Assembly (NCBI GenBank): GCA_947522735.1
Contig: CANNTZ010000004.1
Span: 15,589 to 79,588, forward strand
Reading direction: 5' to 3'
From: an uncultured Oscillospiraceae bacterium
GTDB lineage: Bacteria > Bacillota > Clostridia > Oscillospirales > Ruminococcaceae
Length of the DNA: 64,000 nt
The notes under the pieces were generated by a model. That model was not told the DNA's origin and did no database searches. It saw only the letters and a list, made by a program, of their open reading frames with translations. Every line of letters starts with the position of its first letter. Within the stretch, counting starts at the first letter, position 1. The position numbers and the translations under genes were made by a program. This document shows, piece by piece, positions 20,274-28,597 of the stretch.

Positions 20274-21053
20274 ATGGAAAATGCGAAGAAAATAGCGGTG
20301 ATAACCGGCGCGTCCAGCGGCATGGGGAGACGCTTTGCCGAGACGATAGGCGAATACGGCGAGCAGCTCGACGAGGTATGGGTCGTCGCGCGGCGGCTCG
20401 AACGGCTAAAGGAGCTGAAAACGCCATATCCAGTGCGCGCGTTGCCGATGGATCTGACCGACCGGGGCGCGTTTGACGAATATGAGCGGCTGCTCGCGCA
20501 GGAAAAGCCGGAGGTACGTTTGCTGATAAATTGCAGCGGCTATGGCCGTTTCTGCGCAAGCTTCGACACGCCGCTCGACGGCAATCTCAATATGCTCGAC
20601 CTCAACTGCGGCGCGGTGGTGGCGATGTGTCAGCTAACCTCGCCATATATGAGCCGCGGCGCGCGGATAATGAACATCGCTTCTGTCGCGGCGTTCCAGC
20701 CTATACCGTACATCAACGTCTATGCCGCGACGAAGGCGTTCGTGCTCAGCTTCAGCCGCGCGCTGAACCGTGAGCTGCGCGGGCGCGGAATCAGCGTGAC
20801 GGCGGTCTGCCCGTTCTGGACAAAAACGGAATTTTTCGACCGAGCCATCGAAAAGGACAAAAACCCGATTGTCAAAAAATATACCGCAATGTATGAGCCG
20901 GATCAGATTGTACAGCGCGCGTGGCGAGACCTGAAGCGCGGACGGGACGTCAGCAAGTTCGGCTTTGTCGCACGCTTTCAGGCGGCGCTCGCCAAAATAT
21001 TGCCGCACAGCTTCGTCATGACCTATTGGATGCGCCAGCAGAAGCTGAAGTGA
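20274..21053 (+). CDS. SDR-family NAD(P)-dependent oxidoreductase
   Basis: A 259-residue classical short-chain dehydrogenase. The nucleotide-binding TGASSGMG motif is at residues 11-18, NCSGYG replaces the usual NNAG, the catalytic Ser is in MNIASVAAF, and YAATK is the Tyr-x-x-x-Lys pair. VCPFWTKTEFFD follows. The Arg-rich VARRLERL after strand 2 suggests NADP. The extended C-terminus (FVMTYWMRQQKLK) resembles SDRs annotated as ketoacyl or sterol-type reductases, but the substrate is unknown. AGGAGG lies 9 bases upstream of the ATG. Confidence 0.88.
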   Translation: MENAKKIAVITGASSGMGRRFAETIGEYGEQLDEVWVVARRLERLKELKTPYPVRALPMDLTDRGAFDEYERLLAQEKPEVRLLINCSGYGRFCASFDTPLDGNLNMLDLNCGAVVAMCQLTSPYMSRGARIMNIASVAAFQPIPYINVYAATKAFVLSFSRALNRELRGRGISVTAVCPFWTKTEFFDRAIEKDKNPIVKKYTAMYEPDQIVQRAWRDLKRGRDVSKFGFVARFQAALAKILPHSFVMTYWMRQQKLK

Positions 21054-21216
21054 CGGCTGGCGGCGATGAGCAGGAGCCTCGGATACCCGGAGAAAACCTC
21101 AGTCCTTATCGGAGCCTTCATTATTGAGTGGGAGCGGCAGTGGGCCGGCGGGTATCTGTCGATGGAAAAGCCGCGTTGCGCTCCGGCGGCGAAAAACACA
21201 TGGCTGAACAATAAAT

Positions 21217-21255
21217 GCGAAAAGGCGTCTCATTTTCTGTGAGACGCCTTTTCGC
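21217..21255. terminator. Bidirectional terminator between SDR and glycosidase genes
   Basis: A perfect stem of about 16 base pairs (GCGAAAAGGCGTCTCA with its complement) with a short loop and flanking A/U runs, placed between convergent genes. Confidence 0.85.
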
Positions 21256-21303
21256 GCGGCGGGTTGAGGGTATATCGGGCCGGAATTTTGTTCGGAGAAA
21301 ACG

Positions 21304-24258
21304 TCAGCAGTCAATGCCGAAGCGGACGAAAGCGTAGCGCTCGCGGAAGCGGCTGCACCGGCCGTGTCTCCACTGGCTCTCGAAGCTGAAGGTGTTGGGG
21401 CCGACGCCGTAGGGCTCGGGATCGACGCAGTGGTGCGGGCCAAGCAGATTGCGGTTGGAGTTGGTCAGCCGCAGGACAAGCTCGTTGTCGCCCTCAGTCA
21501 GATAGTCCGCAAGGTCTATGCTGCGCGCGAACATCAGCCGTCCGGCGTGGACGCCGTTGACGAAAACCTCGCAGACGGCATAGCGTCCGGGCAGATCGAG
21601 CAGCGTGGCGCCGCCGCGCCTGTAGCTGACGGTGGTTTTAGCTGTGATGGTTCCGGCGAAGAAGGGGTAGCCGTCGGAGGTTATATCGCGCAGGTCGACG
21701 GTGTTTTTCTGCGGGACGAGGCGGAAACCGCCCTCGCAGCAGAGGCTGTTCCTGACGTCCGGAACGAGCGGCAGCGATGCCACGGCAAAATCGCCGTAGA
21801 GATAGACCGCCTCGACCTCGGTGTCGAAGCTCAGACAGTTGCGCAGGCTCTCGGAGCCGCCGCCGTAGAGCACCTCGTATACGTATTCGCGCTGATGATA
21901 ACCGAAGGTGAAGATCAGCTCGTTGTGTCCCTCGCGGACAAGGGGCGCGATATCGGCAGTGAGGAAGCTGCGGTCGAGCCACCACGGAGCGCCGAGGTCA
22001 AGCGCGTGTCCGTTGACAGAAACGCTCTTGTATTTGAGCGGCTCGGCGCAGACGCGCAGCGTCTTGGGGAGAAAACCGGCGTCAAAGGAGAATTGCAGCG
22101 AGACGTCGCCCTCAAAGCGCTCCTGAAGCAGCTCGTCGCGGATGCGCTCGATCGGGCGCTCCTCGCTGAAGCCGCCGCCGTTCAGGCTGACGCGGGCGCG
22201 GTCGAGCGTGAGGGCGTTGACCGGCTTTTCGGCAAGCTCAAAGTCGCCGAGACGTATCGCCCTTGCGCGGGGCTGAAGGACGGAGGAGGGCTGCTCGTCG
22301 GTTTCGATGAGCAGGTGAGACTGGGAATCGGCGAAGTCGAGCCGGAGCCGAAGAGAGTCTCCACAGCGCTCGCCGTAGACGGGCCTTGCTTCAAGCGTGA
22401 GGAGGTCAAGCTCGCTGACGCCCCTGAAGCCGTCGAGACGGACAAAAACGCCGTCAATAGCGCTGTGCGAGAGGGAGGTGAGGTAGACTATGCGTCCCTC
22501 GCCGGTTCTGCGCAGCATCATTTTGATATCGGGCAGCGGAGCTTGAGGAGAAGCGGAGGCGCGCACTGCGACGGGGCAGGAGGCCTTGATATCGTCGAAG
22601 CCGCAGGTGGAGCGCAGCCAGCCGTTGTCGGCGGGAGCGCCGTCGATGCAGGCGGGCGCGGGGCCGTATAGCCAGACGCGGCCGCCGTTTGCGATAAATT
22701 CACGCAGCAGTGCGGCGGTGGAGGAATCGAGGGTGTCGCAGACGGGAACGACGACCTGCGAATACTCGCAGAGCCCGACGCGCAGTCTGTCGCCGCTTAC
22801 GCTCGCGTGGCGCGCCATCATCCACTCGTCGCCGAGGTGATAGGGCACCTGATATTCGCCGAGCAGCTCGATAAGCCCGGAGAGCGAGCGTTCAAGGTGC
22901 TCGAAGCGTTTGCCGGAGCCGCTGCGCTTGTACCACATCCATGCGCTGTGGTTCGGATGGATGACGAGCGTCTCGGCAAGCTCGTTCCCCTGCGCGAGAA
23001 TATAGCCGAGATTGCGAAAATATTCGTTAAATTCGCCAAGCGCCTTTTGCCACGGCAGGTGCTCGGAGTAGTTGGCGGGGTAGTCGCGCTTGCGCTGTCC
23101 GCGGATGGAGTAGGGATAGAGGTGCCAACACATCAGGTTGACGCCGCCGGCGTATTGCAGCTCGGCGATATTTTTCAGCTCGTTCGGGGAGACGTCCCAG
23201 CCGCAGCAGGCGAACATCTCGGAGAGCGCCATCCTTTTGCCAAGCTGCGCGCAGACCGAGCCGAGCTGGCGCGGGCCGAGGTCGTTGACAAGATTGCGGC
23301 CGAGATAGTCGATGCCGGGGAGCTGCTCATACTCATAGAACGGCATGACGCCGCCGCAGCACAGCATCTGGCCCTCGAGTGAAAACTCCTCGATTGCGTG
23401 GCCGGTCAGCTTTGCGCCGTTCTTCTCGCACCATTCGCCAAGCTGCTTTGGAAACGCCGTGATAAACAGCTCATGCAGCATTTTGTAGTAGCGGTAGCGG
23501 AACTGCTCCGCGCCGTCGAAATCAAGGAACAGCGCCGCAAGCCCGTCGAAGATATCCTCGCCGTAGCGGCGGCGGTACTCGTCCGGCAGCGTGTTGGACC
23601 ACGTTGTGCCCCAGCGGTAATACTGCGGCTCGTCGGTGAAGAAGCCGGGCATAGTTTCGGATATGCCCACCCTTTCCCTATAGGTCTCGTAGGTGTGGTC
23701 TATGAATTTGCGCACAATTTTTGCATCGAGGGTATCGACATAGCTGGGGTCGTAGCCCTGACGGACGACGTAATAGCTCCCCTTGCCCTCATCGCCGTTT
23801 ACGCGGACGCATTTGCCGTCCCGCAGCATGTAGACACCGACTATAGGGTCGCCACTGCCGGTTTGTCCCATGTGCAGCATTGGCTTTCCGCTCGGCGCGT
23901 CGGGATAGCGTTCGGAGGTCTCGACGGTGAGAAAGGTCGCCCAGTTGGCGGGATCCTTCAGCAGCTCGCCGCCGCCGAAGCCGCTCGGCCAGCCGTTTTC
24001 GTCGTAGCACCATGCCGTCATGCCCAGCTTTCCCGCCTCGTCCACGCTTGTGCGCACGGCGTCAAACCATTCGTCGGAGAAATATTCTGTGTCAAGTCCG
24101 GTGCGCGCGTGCATGAATGCGCCGCCCATGTTGATCTCACGCATGTTGCGGAGCTGGCGGCGCAGCCCCTCCTCTTCAAGCCGGTCGTTCCAGCTCCAGA
24201 ACGGGATCGCGCCGTACTCGCCGGAGTGCTCGCGAGTGCTTTGGATAAGCTTTTCCAT
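21304..24258 (-). CDS. Large GH106-like glycosidase (alpha-L-rhamnosidase type)
   Basis: A 984-residue protein with a TIM-barrel N-terminal half and beta-sandwich domains after it. Its opening PFWSWNDRLEEEGLRRQLR, the GGAFMHARTGL strand and WCYDENGWPSGFGGG match a family commonly annotated as glycosyl hydrolase, GH106/alpha-L-rhamnosidase-like. The C-terminal third holds galactose-binding-type sandwiches (LRLTNSNRNLLGPHH). A rhamnose-removing role fits a pectin or rhamnogalacturonan diet, but I cannot identify the catalytic pair with confidence. No signal peptide. It starts at ATG 24258 and precedes nothing else on its strand; pyridoxal kinase is upstream. Confidence 0.72.
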   Translation of the reverse strand: MEKLIQSTREHSGEYGAIPFWSWNDRLEEEGLRRQLRNMREINMGGAFMHARTGLDTEYFSDEWFDAVRTSVDEAGKLGMTAWCYDENGWPSGFGGGELLKDPANWATFLTVETSERYPDAPSGKPMLHMGQTGSGDPIVGVYMLRDGKCVRVNGDEGKGSYYVVRQGYDPSYVDTLDAKIVRKFIDHTYETYRERVGISETMPGFFTDEPQYYRWGTTWSNTLPDEYRRRYGEDIFDGLAALFLDFDGAEQFRYRYYKMLHELFITAFPKQLGEWCEKNGAKLTGHAIEEFSLEGQMLCCGGVMPFYEYEQLPGIDYLGRNLVNDLGPRQLGSVCAQLGKRMALSEMFACCGWDVSPNELKNIAELQYAGGVNLMCWHLYPYSIRGQRKRDYPANYSEHLPWQKALGEFNEYFRNLGYILAQGNELAETLVIHPNHSAWMWYKRSGSGKRFEHLERSLSGLIELLGEYQVPYHLGDEWMMARHASVSGDRLRVGLCEYSQVVVPVCDTLDSSTAALLREFIANGGRVWLYGPAPACIDGAPADNGWLRSTCGFDDIKASCPVAVRASASPQAPLPDIKMMLRRTGEGRIVYLTSLSHSAIDGVFVRLDGFRGVSELDLLTLEARPVYGERCGDSLRLRLDFADSQSHLLIETDEQPSSVLQPRARAIRLGDFELAEKPVNALTLDRARVSLNGGGFSEERPIERIRDELLQERFEGDVSLQFSFDAGFLPKTLRVCAEPLKYKSVSVNGHALDLGAPWWLDRSFLTADIAPLVREGHNELIFTFGYHQREYVYEVLYGGGSESLRNCLSFDTEVEAVYLYGDFAVASLPLVPDVRNSLCCEGGFRLVPQKNTVDLRDITSDGYPFFAGTITAKTTVSYRRGGATLLDLPGRYAVCEVFVNGVHAGRLMFARSIDLADYLTEGDNELVLRLTNSNRNLLGPHHCVDPEPYGVGPNTFSFESQWRHGRCSRFRERYAFVRFGIDC

Positions 24259-24305
24259 TTTTCTGTGTTCCCCTTGCTTGACGTTTTGAATATACTATTT
24301 GTAAT

Positions 24306-25178
24306 TTACAGCAGTGAAAATCCGCTGAGTATCTCGTTTTGAGTCAGATAAGGCAGCGCCCGTTCAAACATTACGCCGTAGCGGGTGTCGGTGGAATAGC
24401 TGAAGGTGGTCTTGATTGCGATTTCGAGAAAACGGGTGGCGCGCACCATCGCGAGCGGCAGGCTGTCGCCCTGCATCAGGCCGCCGGTCAGCACGGCGGC
24501 AAAGATATCGCCGGTGCCGGGATAGGACACCGGGACGTAGTCACAGCCGACATACCAGAATTTTCCGCTCTCCTTGTCGTAGCCGATATTTGCCATTTCG
24601 CCTGCGGCCATCTCTGCGCCGGTTATCACGATGAGCCGCGGTCCCATCTCGCCGAGCCGCGCGAGGACGCTTTTGGCCTGAGTGCGCGTCAGCGGGGAGT
24701 GGATGAGCTCCGCGCCGAGCAGCATCGACGCTTCGGTTGTGTTCGGCGTTATCACGTCGGCGACGTGAACCAGCTCCTTCATTCTTTCGCGCATTTCGGG
24801 GGTATAGGTGCGGTAGGGTTTGCCGTGGTCGCCCATGACGGGATCGACGACGGCGAGGGCGTTTGGATACGCAGCATAGAAGTCAAGGCAACTGTCGATC
24901 TGCTGCTGTGAATTGAGGAAGCCGCTGTATACGCAGTCAAAATCGATGTTTATGCGCCTGTAGTGTTCGAGACATGGCTCGATGAAGTCGGTCAGGTCGC
25001 GCAGGGCGACGTCGCCGAGCCCGCCGGTGTGCGTCGAGAGCACTGCCGTCGGAACCGGGCACACCTGCACGCCCATCGCCGACATCACCGGGAGAATCAC
25101 CGCTATCGAGCAGCGCCCGAAGCCGGAGAGGTCGTGTATCGCCGCAACCCGCAAAAGTTTGTCGTGTCTGCCATCCAT
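24306..25178 (-). CDS. pdxY: Pyridoxal/pyridoxamine kinase
   Basis: A 290-residue ribokinase-fold enzyme that phosphorylates the B6 vitamers to feed PLP enzymes. Marks are AAIHDLSGFGRCSI at the start, PTAVLSTHTGG, VVDPVMGDHGKPY, ITPNTTEASMLLG and the catalytic YPGTGDIFAAVLTGGL loop (GTGD). Length and motifs are typical of the Firmicutes pyridoxamine kinase. The ATG 25178 has AAAGAGG 8 bases upstream; the TTG just before it is less likely. It has its own consensus promoter. Confidence 0.9.
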   Translation of the reverse strand: MDGRHDKLLRVAAIHDLSGFGRCSIAVILPVMSAMGVQVCPVPTAVLSTHTGGLGDVALRDLTDFIEPCLEHYRRINIDFDCVYSGFLNSQQQIDSCLDFYAAYPNALAVVDPVMGDHGKPYRTYTPEMRERMKELVHVADVITPNTTEASMLLGAELIHSPLTRTQAKSVLARLGEMGPRLIVITGAEMAAGEMANIGYDKESGKFWYVGCDYVPVSYPGTGDIFAAVLTGGLMQGDSLPLAMVRATRFLEIAIKTTFSYSTDTRYGVMFERALPYLTQNEILSGFSLL

Positions 25179-25211
25179 CAAAAAAACCTCTTTTTAGCAA
25201 GTTATATCCAG

Positions 25212-25240
25212 ATTATATCAATTATCCGCCGGAAAGTCAA
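25212..25240 (-). promoter_or_regulatory. Sigma-A promoter of the pyridoxal kinase gene
   Basis: Minus strand TTGACT (25240-25235), 17 bases, TATAAT (25217-25212), with TGA before the -10 box. Confidence 0.8.
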
Positions 25241-25283
25241 CCGCGAAGCGGGCTGAAGCGGAAACAGCATCGGCGCGAACATG

Positions 25284-25312
25284 TTGTAATATATCCCCGG
25301 ATCTGGTATAAT
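25284..25312 (+). promoter_or_regulatory. Sigma-A promoter of the MATE pump gene
   Basis: TTGTAA (25284-25289), 17 bases, TATAAT (25307-25312) with TGG before the -10 box. Divergent from the pyridoxal kinase promoter. Confidence 0.8.
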
Positions 25313-25351
25313 GGGGATTGTTATAATGGTGTCGGAGGCGTTTTTGGGAAA

Positions 25352-26752
25352 ATGGGTATTATGAAGCGGCTTACGGGAGGCAGGGGCGATATCGACATGA
25401 CGCGCGGAGGCATTGCGCGTCATCTCATTGAATTTGCCATCCCGCTGCTAATCGGGAACATATTCCAGCAGCTCTACAACACGGTGGACACGTGGGTGGT
25501 CGGAAACTATGTCAGCAACGAGGCGTTTTCAGCTGTAGGCACGGTGGGGCCGATAATCAATATGCTGATCGGCTTTTTCATGGGCTTTTCCAGCGGCGCT
25601 GGCGTCGTGATCTCGCAATATTACGGCGCAAAGCGCTATGATAAGGTCCACGACACCGTCCATACCGCGATGCTGATGACGCTGGGGCTGGGGGTCCTCT
25701 TTACGGCGCTCGGCATCACGATGATACCGTTTATGCTCAAGCTGATGAAAACGCCGCAGGAGGTCAAGCCGGAATCGACGGCGTATCTGACTATCTACTT
25801 CGCGGGAATAATTGGCCTGTTAATATACAATATGGGCGCAGGGATACTGCGAGCCGTCGGCGATTCACGGCGTCCGTTCTACTATCTCGTCGTCGCCGCA
25901 GTCATAAATACGGTGCTCGATCTCGTTTTTGTTATTGTTTTCGATATGGGCGTCAGCGGGGTTGCGTTGGCGACGGTAATCGCACAGGGGATATCGGCGA
26001 CGCTGGTCGTTTTCGAGCTTATGACGACCGATATGTGCGTCAGGCTGCGGCTGCGCGACCTGAGGATAGACCGCGAAATGCTGATAAAGACGGTGCGGAT
26101 CGGCCTGCCTGCGGCGCTACAGATGGCCGTGACCTCCTTCTCGAACGTGTTCGTCCAGTCGTATATCAACCACTTTGGCCCGGACTGCATGTCCGGCTGG
26201 ACGGCGTATTCCAAGATAGACCAGCTCCTGTTCCTGCCGATGCAGTCTTTGGCGTTGGCCTCCACGACCTTTGTCGGGCAGAATCTTGGCGTGAACGACG
26301 AGCGCCGCGCACGCCGGGGCGCAAATATCGCGTTCCTGATGTCGATAGCCTCGACGCTGCTGCTCATGGCGCCGGTCATGCTCGCGGCGCCGCGGCTGAT
26401 AGAATTTTTCAACGACAAGCCGGAGGTTGTGGGCTACGGCACGATGATGCTGCGTTACATCACGCCGTTCTACGTGCTCTGCTGCTTCAACCAGATCTAT
26501 TCCGGCGCATTGCGCGGCTCCGGCAACAGCCGCGCGCCAATGGTGTTCATGCTGCTCTCCTTTGTGGCGTTCCGCCAGTGCTATCTCTACGTGACGACGC
26601 ATTATATATCCAACACGACGCTGCCGGTGATAATGAGTTATCCTGCGGGCTGGCTTGTGTGCAGCGCGGTAACGCTCGTCTATTACCTCCGCCATCCCCT
26701 CTCCGGCAGAGGCGTTGTGGAGGGCTCCGGGCCCGCCGCGGCGCGGGCGTAG
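25352..26752 (+). CDS. MATE-family cation-coupled efflux transporter
   Basis: A 466-residue inner-membrane pump with about 12 spans in two six-helix bundles. Characteristic stretches are FAIPLLIGNIFQQLYNTVDTWVVG, the GAGILRAVGDSRRPFYYL loop in bundle 1 and its echo GALRGSGNSRAPMVF in bundle 2, plus GWTAYSKIDQLLFLP. It exports organic cations or drugs against Na+ or H+. The ATG at 25352 is preceded by a distant GGAGG and a nearer GGGAA; ATG 25361 is an alternative. Confidence 0.92.
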   Translation: MGIMKRLTGGRGDIDMTRGGIARHLIEFAIPLLIGNIFQQLYNTVDTWVVGNYVSNEAFSAVGTVGPIINMLIGFFMGFSSGAGVVISQYYGAKRYDKVHDTVHTAMLMTLGLGVLFTALGITMIPFMLKLMKTPQEVKPESTAYLTIYFAGIIGLLIYNMGAGILRAVGDSRRPFYYLVVAAVINTVLDLVFVIVFDMGVSGVALATVIAQGISATLVVFELMTTDMCVRLRLRDLRIDREMLIKTVRIGLPAALQMAVTSFSNVFVQSYINHFGPDCMSGWTAYSKIDQLLFLPMQSLALASTTFVGQNLGVNDERRARRGANIAFLMSIASTLLLMAPVMLAAPRLIEFFNDKPEVVGYGTMMLRYITPFYVLCCFNQIYSGALRGSGNSRAPMVFMLLSFVAFRQCYLYVTTHYISNTTLPVIMSYPAGWLVCSAVTLVYYLRHPLSGRGVVEGSGPAAARA

Positions 26753-26761
26753 CGGACAGAC

Positions 26762-26809
26762 AAGACCGGCTCCGGCGCAATCGTCCTGATTGCGGCGGGG
26801 CCGGTCTTT
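26762..26809. terminator. Bidirectional terminator between MATE and ABC genes
   Basis: AAGACCGGC pairs with GCCGGTCTT and the stem continues through CCG and CGCAATC, giving a long interrupted hairpin between the two convergent genes. Confidence 0.75.
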
Positions 26810-26821
26810 CGCGTCGGTTTA

Positions 26822-28597
26822 TCAGAGAAACTGCGCCTCGAACATTTCGCGGTAGAAGCCGCGCTTTGCCATCAGCTCGTCGTGGGTGCCGGTCTCGACT
26901 ATGCGTCCGTCGCGCACGACGAGTATCATATCGGCGCTCCGGATGGTGGAGAGGCGGTGCGCGATGACAAAGCAGGTCTTGCCGTCCATGATGCGGCGCA
27001 TCGCGGTCTGTATGCGGCGCTCGGTGCGGGTGTCGACGTTGGAGGTGGCCTCGTCGAGAATGAGCAGCTTGGCGTCGATGAGCATTGCGCGCGCAATGGT
27101 CAGGAGCTGCTTTTGCCCCTTGGAGATGTTGCCGCCGTCGTCGTCAAGTACGGTGTCGTAGCCGTCGGGCAGGGACTCGATAAAGTCGGCGATACCGGCT
27201 CTGCGGCAGGCCTCGGCGACCTCCTCGCGCGTTGCGGATTCCTTGCCGTAGGCAATGTTTTCGTAGACGGTGCCGCCGAACAGCCACGTGTCCTGAAGCA
27301 CCATCGAATAGGCGTGGCGCAGGCTGGAACGGGTGACGGAGCCGGTCGGCATACCGTCAAGGGTTATGACGCCGCGCTGCGGATCGTAAAAGCGCATGAG
27401 CAGGTTGATGATCGTGGTTTTTCCTGCGCCGGTCGGCCCGGCAATAGCGACGAGACTGCCCGCGGGGACGCTCAGGCTCAGGCCGCGGATGACCTCAATG
27501 CCGTCGATATAGCTGAAATCGACGTTTTCAAGGGCGACGTCACCGCTCACCTCATCCAGCTCGAACGCACCGGGAGTGTCCTCGCGCTCGGACGGCTCGT
27601 CGAGCAGGCGAAAGACGCGCTCCGCTGCGGAGATGGCGGATTGCAGGTCTCCGATGATATTTGCGATCTCGTTGACGGGGCCGGCGAACTTGCGGGAATA
27701 GAGCACGAAGGAGGATATGCCGCCGATTCCGAGCTTCCCCGCGAGATACAGCAGCGAGCCGAACACGCCTGCAAGCGACAGCGCGAGGTCGTTGACGAAG
27801 CCGACGGTCGGGCCGGTTATCCTGCCGTAATATTCCGATTTGAAGAAGGCGGTTATCGCGGCGTTGTTGAAGCTCTCAAAGCGGCCGCAGGTGACGTCCT
27901 CGCGGTTGTACGCCTTGATGGTGCGCTGGCCGGTTATCATCTCCTCGACAAAGCCGTTGAGCTCGCCGTATTTTTTGGAGCGCTCGCGGAACAGCGGGCG
28001 GGTACGCGAGGTTATATAGCGCACGAGCGTGACCGAGAGGGGAAAGGTAACGACAAATACCAGTGAGAGGAGCGGCGAGATCGTCAGCATCATCACAAAC
28101 GAACCGGCTATAGTGACAGCGCTTGAAAATATCTGCACGATATCGCTGGAGAGGGAGGTGTTGATGGTGTCCACGTCGTATGAGACGCGGCTGAGCACGT
28201 CGCCGGTCTGGCTGCGGTCAAACCAGCCGACGGGCAGCGATGCAAGCTTCTCGAAGATGTCGCGGCGCATGTTATAGACGGCGTTCTGGCTGATTCTTAT
28301 CATAAGCAGCGAGAGTGCGTAGGAGAGCGCCGAGGACAGGACGTAGCAGCCGGTCATGGCAAGGCAGCAGCGCAGCACGCCGGGAATATCGACCGCGCCG
28401 CGTCCCGGCACGATGAGGTCGATGGCTTTGCCGGAGAGCGCGGGGCCTGCCAGCGCCAGCGCGTTTCCGGAGATGGATATGACTATCGCCGCCAGCAGCG
28501 CCCAGCCGTCGACATGCAGCAGATAGCGTATGAGCCGCGCGAGCACTGCGCGCCTGCGCCCGGTGAATATCCCTGACGCCTTGTCTTTACCGCTCAA
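26822..28597 (-). CDS. ABC exporter half-transporter, subunit with the intact Walker B
   Basis: A 591-residue half-transporter: six membrane spans then an ATPase domain. Walker A is AIAGPTGAGKTTIINLL, Walker B LLILDEATSNVD with the catalytic Glu, and the switch His is in FVIAHRLSTI. Its signature is ISKGQKQLL rather than SGGQ. Together with the partner gene this makes an asymmetric heterodimer of the BmrCD/TM287-288 type, exporting drugs or lipids. The start is TTG 28597, with GGGAGG 8 bases upstream; the gene overlaps the partner's end by 11 bases, so translation is coupled. Confidence 0.9.
   Translation of the reverse strand: MSGKDKASGIFTGRRRAVLARLIRYLLHVDGWALLAAIVISISGNALALAGPALSGKAIDLIVPGRGAVDIPGVLRCCLAMTGCYVLSSALSYALSLLMIRISQNAVYNMRRDIFEKLASLPVGWFDRSQTGDVLSRVSYDVDTINTSLSSDIVQIFSSAVTIAGSFVMMLTISPLLSLVFVVTFPLSVTLVRYITSRTRPLFRERSKKYGELNGFVEEMITGQRTIKAYNREDVTCGRFESFNNAAITAFFKSEYYGRITGPTVGFVNDLALSLAGVFGSLLYLAGKLGIGGISSFVLYSRKFAGPVNEIANIIGDLQSAISAAERVFRLLDEPSEREDTPGAFELDEVSGDVALENVDFSYIDGIEVIRGLSLSVPAGSLVAIAGPTGAGKTTIINLLMRFYDPQRGVITLDGMPTGSVTRSSLRHAYSMVLQDTWLFGGTVYENIAYGKESATREEVAEACRRAGIADFIESLPDGYDTVLDDDGGNISKGQKQLLTIARAMLIDAKLLILDEATSNVDTRTERRIQTAMRRIMDGKTCFVIAHRLSTIRSADMILVVRDGRIVETGTHDELMAKRGFYREMFEAQFL

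Noticed and set aside
21066..21240. A short plus-strand frame after the SDR gene
   Set aside because: No ribosome site; runs through the terminator stem. Chance frame.
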